Positions 40,692 to 51,626 of a stretch of 64,000 bases of DNA are shown here, in pieces. The DNA lies in the NCBI GenBank assembly GCA_963575745.1, contig CAUYUJ010018737.1, positions 7,501 through 71,500 of the forward strand, in the 5' to 3' direction. This stretch comes from Prorocentrum cordatum (taxonomy: Eukaryota > Sar > Dinophyceae > Prorocentrales > Prorocentraceae). Each line of letters starts with the position of its first letter. The first letter of the stretch is position 1. The position numbers and the translations under genes were made by a program. The notes beneath the pieces are model-generated. The model saw only the letters and a list, made by a program, of their open reading frames with translations. It had not been told where the DNA came from and searched no databases.

Positions 40692-43600
40692 TCAGCTGCT
40701 TGGATGAAAGATGCTACCCAAAATGTGCTCCACGGCCATACAGAGCCGTTGTGCTGCAATCATCTCACAAAACATGACAGAAGCAGAGGCATCAAGCGAG
40801 ACAGCTTCCTCCGCCACCAACTGCCACGTCCCGTGTACACACAAATCTATACACCATCCTGCAGCACATCCCTCCACAGAGCGACCTCCGTCGAAGAATC
40901 CACGGAGGCCGTCTAGTTTTGTTTTACTCGCATGTTCAATAAGTGAGGTATGGAACGTAACGTAACTATTTTTGGTTCTGGCCAACCATGTCAGCCTGTC
41001 AGCTCTTTCGTTTCCTTCTCGATAGATCCACTTGAACATATTGTGGCCCCAACTCGGAGGCCTCATACCATACAACACAGAGATATGCTCCAGCCTATTT
41101 TGAATGTCGCCAAGAATGTGCTTGTAGATAATATTGGATGTTGCCCAGAGACCGTTAATCCAATTCACCCCTGTGGCGGAGTCCCCAATCAATTCCATCG
41201 GTATCGAGTCCCGAGGCTCCGCATTCCACTCCGATGCATGTTCATTAATGTACGCAAGTCGTTTCTCCATCTTCTCGTCCTCCTTCCTTTGCTGCTCCTC
41301 CGTCTTCTCCCTCTCCTCCTCCTCCCTAGCATATCCCGCAGGTTGTGCATGTTTAAATAACAGTACCCCCACGCCTCCTCCATGTTAGTAACATCCAGTG
41401 CCCGCTTCAGAAATTCTTTCCATCCCTGACGTGAAAAGGATAACGTGTGATACCAATCCTTCCCTGATACCAACTCGAAAATGTAATGGAAGTTTCTCAA
41501 CGCCAGTGGTCTCCCCCCCTCATGCCGACGCGTCATTAATGGGCGATCTTTCCAAGGCAGCGATGCAATGAAGGCCTGCCGTCGGTCAGTCCACTCCCCC
41601 GACCATGCAAAAATACATTCTCTAGCCTGCATATGCGAGTCCCCTGTACTACGATGCTGAGGTGGAGCCACCCGTCGCCGCTTGTTTGCAGCGATTTCCT
41701 GCGACGGCAACTCAACAGAGGAACGCTTTTGCGACAGAGAATCCTGAGATGGATGGAATGTCTTTGCACGCTTATGCATCTGGGAAATCAGATTGCGCCG
41801 ATGCGCGGGTAATTGTGTCTGAGAACCAGGGAGCTCAAAGGAATCAACAGCATGCATCGTCTCACACACGTCAGGATGACATCCCATTGATGTCGAGCAC
41901 GCAATACTTGGTAGCACATACATGGGTTCATCCTGACGTTGTCTCTTGGCCGGCGGTGGCTCACACGCAGCAAAGACGTTGGGGCCAGGCTTGCCTGAAG
42001 AATCAAAAGTACCTGGAGGAATCTGTGCGGGTGTTGGGTTCAGGCGTTTCACAGTAAACGTACAGTCCTGAGCCCACTGCCACTGACGAAACAAGAATAG
42101 CTGCACAAGAGACGGCCGTCCCAATTCCAGGAGCATACGCCGCCCACGTTTGTACAAGTTGCATAAGTATATACTCCAATCCATGTCGGCAGGTTTCGGG
42201 CGGCGTACCATAGAACACAATATTTTACCTTCCCACGTGTGCAACTGTTTCAAAGTGTGGTGGTCCGCTGGCATGCCTTCAACACCGAAAAGTACAAAAC
42301 TACGCAACCTAGATTCATAATGCTTGATTTTCTTCTGGAAGGGTACAGCACGATTCGTATAAAACTTGCGGAACTGATTAAATCGCTTCCAACCCCGAGC
42401 CAATTTCCAAGCCACATCATGGTGTTTGTCAGTCTTGGTCGTGACCAGGCAACCCAGGCACTCCATTTCAGAGCATCGCGGAAGACACAGGGTACCGAGA
42501 TCGTTCACCTGGACAACGAGGTTCCCCGTCGAGGCGCCTTCAGAGTCCTCCCCAAAGGCAAGATAGTGTAGTGAGGAACCTTTCCATCTGAAACCGTGCG
42601 TATACAGCTGAGCCGAGAAGTCCCCCACCATACGTGTGAGCTCAGTCTTTGATTTCGAGAAAAGCAAAATGTTATCGGCCCAGAGCGCATGAGTAAGATA
42701 CCTCCCACCAGCCTCCTCCCCCAAATCGTACCCCAGCTTCTCCTCCTCCCAATTCAGTACAATCCTATCCCACATCAGTAGTGTCACACACTTCCACAGG
42801 AAGGGGGCCTCCACACTACCAGTACGTACACATGCATCCCAGGGAATACCCGTCGCCGTGGAGTCCTGAAAGGTAAAGTCCGCTGTGTCCAGGATACTGG
42901 GAGCGAGTAGCGCCAACGCAAGGTCATTGGGGAACCCAGGGATGGCATCCAAGGCCCGACTGGCCTTCTCAACCGTGACGTTATCAAAGGCAGTCTGCAC
43001 ATCTAATGACGCGAGGTGCAGGGTCTCATCTTTCCCCCACTCCAGAGCGTGTGTGGTGGCATGCTTAAGCATGGCAGTGATCTCGTGCGTGCGCCTTCCC
43101 TTGCAAAATCCGTAGTTATGTAGATATTGTGGGACCCTTTTCAGATAACCTTCAGCAATCTCAACCAAACATGAAGTATACCATTTGCTTAGGCTGCTAA
43201 GTAAGACGAGAGCACGAGTATCAGACAACTTAGTGATATCTTTAGCTTTCGGCATCAACACCACAAGCAACTCAGACCAAATCCGAGGAGTAGGATACCG
43301 TTGAAGATACAGGTCTTGGAATAACCGAAGAATATGACGCAAACCTACCCACGTGATACGTTTCAACATAGAAGGAGAAACTCCGTCCTTACCCACCGCC
43401 TTACCACACTTTAAGCGTGATCGTGCCTGTAACAATACGGACATGGAAATGGGGGAGACGTCCACTGTGTTCGTGTCCTGCAACCTCCTCCTCCTCCTCT
43501 CCTCGATACACTCCACGTTACGTATCCCTTGCGCAGCACAGTGTTACGTATCCCTTGCGCAGCACAGTGGTACTTGGCGAACCCGTGAGCATAGAGCGCC

Positions 43601-44498
43601 TTCTCCCACAACTCCCTATCCTCCGTGAGCACATCGTCATAACTCAATTTGTCCACCACCGTCCGAGCGAGCTTCCCGTCACGATGATCGTATTCGAGTC
43701 GACGACGAGTGTGTGCACGCATCTCCTTCCTTCTCTCTTTCTTAACCCTGATGAGCTCCTCCTCCTCCCCTCCTTCACGACGCAGTCGGCGATATTCATC
43801 ATCAAGTTCCTTATGACGATCTGTCTTTTTGGGGATCTGCATTTTCTTTGGGACATTGGTGTATGACTCCTTGTCCTGTGTACATGCATTCAAGATAACA
43901 GGAGCCAATTCATCCGGGCAGAGACCAGATGGGCAACGAGCTGCAGCATGCAAACGACGATCAAGGTTAGCCGAAACTTGCAATTCCGAGGCTTCGTCGC
44001 AGCACCAATGAGTGAACGTTTGTCGTGGCTTCGTTCTCCAACGTCGAGTCGGAGCGGCCGATTCGGGGACAAGCAAGGTGAGCAGGGCATGGTCCGACAG
44101 GCGGGTCTTTCTGGGGTCCACGGAGCCCCTGAGTGTTGGCCTTAACCACGACACCTCCCACTGAGGCCTTTCCCAGGAGCTCGGAATACACAGGTAATCA
44201 AGAACCTTGTCCTCCTCCTCCGTCTCCTCCCTGGCCTTCCAGGTCGTACGACGGGTCCCAAAAGAATTCGAGAAAACCAAATCATAATGCCACATACATT
44301 CACAGAGCTCGTCACACATGTATTGTTGCATCCTCCTCCTACCCTGCTGGAAACCTCCACGTCCACCTCCTCCTGCATTGTCCCCTTCTTCAAATCTCTC
44401 ACCCTGCACTGCAGAACCAGTCAAAGCAACATCTCCAAATACCGTGTGAGGCAGAAGCTCAACGTTAGCATCCATCCCGATGAACAAGTCCCACCCTT
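40692..44498 (-). pseudogene. LINE A copy 2 ORF2, truncated and twice frameshifted
   Basis: Endonuclease from about GWDLFIGMDANVELLP (44490) through LSDHALLTLL, then the linker, with Lys where copy 1 has a stop. A 26-bp tandem duplication near 43516-43567 shifts the frame just before the RT. The RT (43516 to about 41360) includes SLDVQTAFDNV, RTGSVEAPFLW and LWADN. A one-base deletion near 41350 (TTTAAATAAC against TTTGAAACAAC in copy 1) shifts it again before the RNase H-like part (GDSATGVNWI, YREGNERAD, FFDGGRS, FCEMIAA), which stays open to 40692. The short open frame beyond 44498 is flanking DNA. Dead copy, but each domain is otherwise well preserved. Confidence 0.9.
43516..43567. repeat. 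26-bp tandem duplication disrupting LINE A copy 2
   Basis: GTTACGTATCCCTTGCGCAG followed by CACAGT occurs twice in tandem; copy 1 has it once at about 25090. 26 is not a multiple of three, so the frame breaks. Confidence 0.9.
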
Positions 44499-44800
44499 CC
44501 TCGTAGAGCTCCTTGCCACGTGTCATAAGTCCACGCGTATCTCTGGAGTGCGCACGGTGAAATATTTCCAATAATAAAACGGACACATTCATGTACGAGT
44601 TGTAGTGCGTCTTTCAGCGCGCGAGAGCGATGCTGCCGCGGCAGCGAACATGTAGGTAGACATGTACAGATGGACAAGCATGCGAAAATACGATCGACGT
44701 CAGCAGGCGCGGCAACGCACCGGGCACGAGCGCGCGCACGCACATGCGCGCGCACGCGAATATATACAAAATCTCACGCGGGCACGCACTCACAACCACG
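44499..44800. other. LINE A flank, no gene
   Basis: Starts with CCTCGTAGAGCTCCTTG of the hairpin-element context, then unremarkable sequence passing into CA-rich DNA. Confidence 0.5.
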
Positions 44801-44866
44801 CGCGCTCACTCGCGCGCGGGCACCCCCTCACGCACACACACACACGCACATACACACACACGCACA

Positions 44867-44901
<35 letters not shown>

Positions 44902-45381
44902 CAACAAAAAATCACACCCACACACACACACACACACACGCGCGCGCATAAAGACACGAACACAGACACAGACACAGACACACCCGCACGCACACGCACA
45001 CACACACACAGACGCGGCCACATACACGCACACACACACACACACCTGCCTGCCAGACACACACACACACACAACAAATGCAAACATCTACAGACACAGA
45101 CGGACCGACGCCCTCGCACTCACAAACCGATCCCCCGCTGCTCAGCGCTCTCATTTCCCCGCGAAATCCTCGCGACCCCGCGCGCCCCGCCCCCCCCCCT
45201 TTTCCGCCGGCGCTCCGGAGGGGGGAGGCACCGCCCCACGTCGGGGCCGGCCCTCCCTCCACTCCATCCACTCCGCCCTCGCGGAGCGCACACGCGCGCG
45301 CGCGCATAAAGACACGAACACAGACACAGACACAGACACACCCGCACGCACACGCACACACACACACAGACGCGGCCACAT

Positions 45382-45413
<32 letters not shown>

Positions 45414-46452
45414 CTGCCTGCCAGACACACACACACATACAAATGCAAACATCTACAGACACAGACGGACCGACGCCCTCGCACTCACAAACCGATCCCC
45501 CGCTGCTCAGCGCTCTCATTTCCCCGCGAAATCCCCGCGACCCCGCGCGCCCCGCCCCCCCCCCTTTTCCGCCGGCGCTCCGGAGGGGGGAGGCACCGCC
45601 CCGCGTCGGGGCCGGCCCTCCCTCCACTCCATCCACTCCGCCCTCGCGGCCCACCCCCGAAGCCTTCCCACCCCCCGCACCCCCCCACACCACACACCGC
45701 CGCTGGGCCGGCGCGACCCGCGCCCGGGGGGGAGGGCGCGGGCGGCGCCTACACCGCCTGCGTGCACCACACCACAGCCCCCACCCACCCAGACACACCA
45801 AACACACACACACACACATACACACACACACACACACACACGCACGCACGCACGCACACACACACACAAAAACAGACAAACGCAGACACAGCACACACAC
45901 ACACACACACACACACGCGCCCCCAAACACACCACCTGCCAGACACGCACACGCACACGCACACGCACACGCACACACACACGCACACAGACACACACAC
46001 ACACACACACACACAATCCAGACACGGACACACTGACGACGTCGCACTTACACACCCACCCCCACACTGGTCAGCGCTCTCCGCCCCCGCCACCCCCCTG
46101 CCGCCCCTGCGCGCCCCGCCCCCCCTGCTCTTCCCGCCGGCGCTCCGGAGGGGGGAGGCGCCGCCCCATGTCGGGGCCGGCCCTCCCTCCACTCCATCCA
46201 CTCCGCCCTCGCGGAGCGCCGGAGGAAAGGGCGGAGGGGGGGGGAAGGAGGCGGGCGCAGGCGGCGCCAGCACCGTGCGCGCACGCACACACACGCACAC
46301 ACGCACACCCACGCACACACAAGCACACACACACACGCACACACGCACACACACACACCCACACACACACACACGCGCACGCGCACCCGAACACACACAA
46401 ACACACACGCACACACACGCAAGCAAGCACATGCGCATACACGCACACGTAG

Positions 46453-46490
<38 letters not shown>

Positions 46491-46674
46491 GCACATACAC
46501 GCAAACATAAACACACCCGCACACACACACGCACACACACACACACACAGACGCGCACAAACACACAAACACACATACACACACGCACAAACACACGCAC
46601 ACACATACACGCACACACATGCACACAAACGCACACATACACACGCACACCCACGCACGCACACACACACACAC

Positions 46675-46718
<44 letters not shown>

Positions 46719-48060
46719 CCGAACACACACACAAACACACACACACACACACGCAAGCACATGCGCATACACGCACACGTATACAAGCACAGACACACAT
46801 GCACATACACGCAAACATAAACACACACGCACACACACACACACAGACGCGCACAAGCACACACAGATACACACACGCACAGACACACGCTCTCACACAC
46901 ACACACACACACGTCCACACACGCCTCCTGCGCGCACGTACACACACACACGCACACACACACACACATACACACACACAGCCACGGAGAGACGCACGCA
47001 CACACACACACACACACACAAACGCACAAACACACCGACAGAGCGAGTTGCAAACAACCACGCGCGCACACAAAGCACACAAACACACACACGCACACAC
47101 ACACACCGGCCACACACACACACACGCACGCACACACCCACAACCACGCCCACACACACGCACACACACGAACACACAAACACACAAACAGAAAATACAC
47201 ACGCACACACACACACACACGCGCACGCACGCACACCCGCACACAGACAGCCAATCACAGCCAGAACGAAAACATTTGCACAAGCCCTCGCGCCAGCGAG
47301 CACGCAGAAGACGCACGCGCGAACGCGCAAACAAGCTGCCGCAAACGCGCGCGCACATTCAAAATGCAAAATGAAATGCTCCCCCCATGCGCACGCACAG
47401 GCACGCACACAGACGGAAAGACAAACGCGAACAAGACACACTCCAGGCGCAGGCTAAAACGGTAATCACACGCAACCTGCCACGCAGGCACGCACAGACA
47501 CACACACACACACGCCGACCACACCCTCTCACTCTCTCTCACACACAACCTCCCACACACGCGGAGACGCACACATGCACACGGACGCCGACACGCACAA
47601 ACACACAAGCCGCCCCCCACCCCACCCCAACACACGAAAACACAGGTGCACGCGGACGCACGCACAGTGACTGAGAGATACACACATACACACAGAAAGG
47701 CACACTCGAAATGCACCCTACATTAGTGACCACAAACCTACGGCCACGCACGCACACACGAACACACAGACACACACACACGCAGCCACACGCACACACC
47801 CAAAACCCCCTCAGCAACACACGCACGCACCCAGAACACAAACACACACGCACACACATAAACACACGCACACACACACACACGCACAGACGCAAACACA
47901 CCCGCACACATACGCACGCACGCGAACACACGCACACACACACACACACACACCGTGTCAAGCACCGACCAGACGCCAGCGCCCACAAGCCGAACACGCG
48001 CGTGCGCTCACGCCAACACGCCAACGACTGCCACACCCAACGCACATTCAAGATGCAAAC
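44801..48060. repeat. CA-rich microsatellite block
   Basis: Long runs of (CA)n broken by CG and GCAC on the plus strand. Islands of GC-rich unique sequence lie at about 45100-45290, 45470-45775 and 46050-46290. Open frames of several hundred codons on either strand (Thr/His-rich on plus; Cys/Val-rich on minus) are composition artefacts. Confidence 0.95.
44941..45650 (+). repeat. ~358-bp tandem duplication inside the CA block
   Basis: The segment from CGCGCATAAAGACACGAAC to CCATCCACTCCGCCCTCGCG occurs at 44943-45287 and again at 45301-45653, nearly identical. The GC-rich core (GCCGGCGCTCCGGAGGGGGG) occurs a third time, more diverged, near 46133. Confidence 0.9.
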
Positions 48061-49345
48061 GTGACGTCCGCACATACTGAAATACAGACACGCAGACACA
48101 CAGACACAAAGACACGCAGACACAAGGACACACAGACACACAGAAAACCAGTCACAAGGACACACAGACACCCAGACACGCAGACACTCAGACACACAGA
48201 CACGCGGACACACAAACGCACAGGCATACAGACACAGAGACACGGACACACGGACACACGGACACAAAAGACACACGGACATACAGACACACAGACACAC
48301 TGACACACAGACACAAAAGACACACAGACACACAGACACACAGACACACAGACACACAGACACACGGACACACAGACAAACAGACACACAGACATACAGA
48401 CACATAGACACACAGACACACAGACACACAGACACACGGACACAAAGAAAGACAGAAAAAAAAAAAAAAACAAACACACAAACACAGGGACACACAGACA
48501 CACAGACACGCAGACACAGAGACACAGAGACCCACAGACACACAGACACACAGACACACAGACACACGGACACTCAGACACACAGACACACAGACATACA
48601 GACACACAGACACAAGGAAAGACAGAAAGACAGAAAACCACGCTCACAGACACACAGACACACAGACACACATACACACAGACAAACAGACAAAGGAACC
48701 CACAGACACACAAACACACAGACACACAGACACACACACACCCACATTCGCATAGACACACAAACACGCAGACAAACAAACACACAGACATACAGACACA
48801 AATACACAAACACACAGACACACAGACACTCAGGCACACTGACACACACAGCACCAGACACACAAACACACAGACACTCAGACACACAGACACACAGGCA
48901 CACAGACACACAGACACACAGGCACACGCAGACACGCAGAAACACCAACACACAGACACACAGACACAAGGGCACACAGACACGCAGGCACAAAGCCACA
49001 CAGACACACGGACACACAGACAGACAGATACACAGACACACTGACAAACTGACACACAGACACACAGACGCAAATTTACAAAAAAAAAAAAATAAAAAAA
49101 AAAAACACTGACACACAGACACTACGACACACAGACACAGAACACACAGATACACGGACACCCAGACACCCAGACACACAGACCCGCAGACACACAGACA
49201 CACAGACACACAGACACACAGACACACAGCCACACAGCCACACAGACACACAGACACACAGAGAGACAGAAACACAGGCACACAGGCACACAGACACACG
49301 GACACACAGACACACAGACACACAGACACACAGACACACAGACAC

Positions 49346-49379
<34 letters not shown>

Positions 49380-50720
49380 CGACAAACACACAGACAGACA
49401 GACAGACGGGGCTGTCAGCGCCACGCGCGCACACACCGACACTGACACACACACACACACACACGCGCACACACACGCAAATACAAGCGCACAGACAGAC
49501 AGAAAAGCACACACACACAGACGCACAGAAAGACAAACACACAGACAGATCCACAGACAGACAGACACACAGACATACTGACATACAAACACGCAGACAC
49601 ACAGAAACAAAGACACGCAGACACACAGAGAGACAGAAACACAGAAAACCAATCACAAGGACACACAGATACCCAGACACGCAGACACTCAGACACACAG
49701 ACACACGGACACACAAACAGACAGACATACAGACACACAGACACGGACACACGGACACACGGACACAAAAGACACACGGATATACAGACACACAGACACA
49801 CTGACACACAGACACACAGACACACAGACACACATACACACAGACACACAGACACACAGACACACAGACACACAGACACACGGACACACAGACAAACAGA
49901 CACACAGACATACAGACACATAGACACACAGACACACAGACACACGGACACACGGACACACTGACACCAACACACAGACACACGGACACACCAACATCAA
50001 CACACACAGACTGACAGACACACAGACACACAGACACACGGACACACGGACACGCAGACACACAGTCACACAGACACACGGACACACACAGGGACACACG
50101 GACACACAAACACACAGACACACAGACAACCAGACACACAGATACACAGACACACAGACACACATACACACGGACACACAGACACAGTGACACACAGACA
50201 CACAGACACACAAACACACCGACGCACGGACACACTGACACACAGGCAACCACACACACAGATACACAGACACACAGACACACGGACACAAAGAATGACA
50301 GAAAGACAAACACAGAAACACAGGGACACACAGACACACAGACACACAGACACACTGACACATAGACACAGAGACCGACAGACACACAGACACACAGACA
50401 CACAGACACACGGACAATCAGACACAGTGACACACACACACACACAGACACACAGAAAGACAGAGAGACAGAAACACAGACACACAGACACATACACACA
50501 GACACACAGACAAACGGAAACACAGACACACAGACACACAGACACACAGACTCACAGACACACAGACACACAGACACACGGACACACAGGCACACAAACA
50601 CGCAGACAAACAAACACACAGACATACAGACACACAAATACACAAACACACAGACACACACACACATACACTCAAGCACACTGACACACACAGCACCAGA
50701 TACACAGACACTCGCAGCGC
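48061..50720. repeat. ACACAGAC-type microsatellite block
   Basis: Dominated by CACAGACA with a beat near 10 bp (CACAGACACA), plus CGGA and TACA variants and two A runs (about 48457-48472 and 49079-49105). The plus strand is almost free of T and the minus strand almost free of A. No genes. Confidence 0.95.
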
Positions 50721-50802
50721 AGCCTTGCCGCTCCCCCCCCCCCCCCGTCTTGCTTCCCCTCTCTTGCCCCCTCAAAACCCAGCCCCCACCGCACCCCCCG
50801 CC

Positions 50803-51561
50803 TTATCGACCCGCATGCCAGGCGGACCCCGCAGACCGATCCAGCTTATTCCCCTGCATATCCACGCCCCCCCCTCGGGTCCCCTCCAAGACCCGCTGCG
50901 ACGCGCGCGTCGCATCCCCCAACTCGCGGCTGCGCTGGAACGCAGCCAAGTTCTCGATCCTTCCCGCGCCGAAACCTGTGACCACTCGCGCGGCGCCGCC
51001 GCCACTCGACGGTCCAGGCGGCTCCGCGCGCCTCGGGCGCACCAACACCCCCTCTCGTATATACGCGCACTCGCCCGCGGCAGCCCCCTCCTCGTCCGCG
51101 ACGGGGCCGGGCGCAGGTCGCGCCGCCAAACGCGCCGACCTCCTCCGAGGGACCTCCGCCTCTGACCGAGGCTCCACCTTTCGCTGCCCCGACGCTGGAG
51201 CCCTCCCCGCCCCCAGTCTTACCCCCTCAGCGCCGCCCCCCGTCTCCTCCGCTGCCACAGCTTTCCCCCCCGCGACACTCGCGCGCGCCACATCGCCACC
51301 TAGACCCCCGCCGCCCGCGCGCGCCCCCGCGGGCCCTCCAGCACCTCGGACGCGGCCTGGCCCAGCGACGTCGCGCTCCCCGCCGACATCCCTAACTCCA
51401 ACCGCGGTCACCGCGCCACCCGCCGCCCCTGCATCCACGCGAGGCGCCGCCGTCTTCCCCCGTGCGCGCCGCGCGGCAGAACGCGGAGCGGCGCCACCCG
51501 GCGAGCCAGAGACCCCCCCCTCTCTCGGAGACACCGCCCCCCCGCCAACCCCAGCGGTCAA
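50803..51561 (-). CDS. Gly/Ala/Arg-rich frame, possible C-terminal part of the USP gene
   Basis: An open frame of about 250 codons, mostly Gly, Ala, Arg and Pro. Only the end looks protein-like (AGECAYIREGVLVRPRR, FGAGRIENLAAFQRSREL). It lies just downstream of the USP frame in another frame, so it could be its continuation after a frameshift or intron, or simply a GC artefact. Confidence 0.25.
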   Translation of the reverse strand: MTAGVGGGAVSPREGGVSGSPGGAAPRSAARRARGKTAAPRVDAGAAGGAVTAVGVRDVGGERDVAGPGRVRGAGGPAGARAGGGGLGGDVARASVAGGKAVAAEETGGGAEGVRLGAGRAPASGQRKVEPRSEAEVPRRRSARLAARPAPGPVADEEGAAAGECAYIREGVLVRPRRAEPPGPSSGGGAARVVTGFGAGRIENLAAFQRSRELGDATRASQRVLEGTRGGGVDMQGNKLDRSAGSAWHAGR

Positions 51562-51626
51562 GTCGCGGACGCCTGCCGCGCCCCTTGACTCGGCTGCGCC
51601 CGAAGCCGCGCCCTTCGTCGTGACCG

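Larger units (their letters stand above)
40475..44498 (-). mobile_element. LINE family A, copy 2, 5'-truncated
   Basis: Nearly identical to copy 1 from the 3' A tail to about 44498, inside the endonuclease domain. ORF1, the 5' leader and any spliced leader are missing. Both ends join parts of a hairpin-element context, so it sits in the same kind of site as copy 1. Confidence 0.92.

Noticed and set aside
46000-48000. Telomeric repeats near the CA block
   Set aside because: No TTTAGGG or similar telomeric unit on either strand.
44744-50775. Very long open frames (up to about 730 codons) on both strands in the CA-rich blocks
   Set aside because: The sequence is a two- to ten-base repeat lacking T on one strand, so stop codons are rare by composition. 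Products are only Thr/His or Cys/Val/Ser runs.
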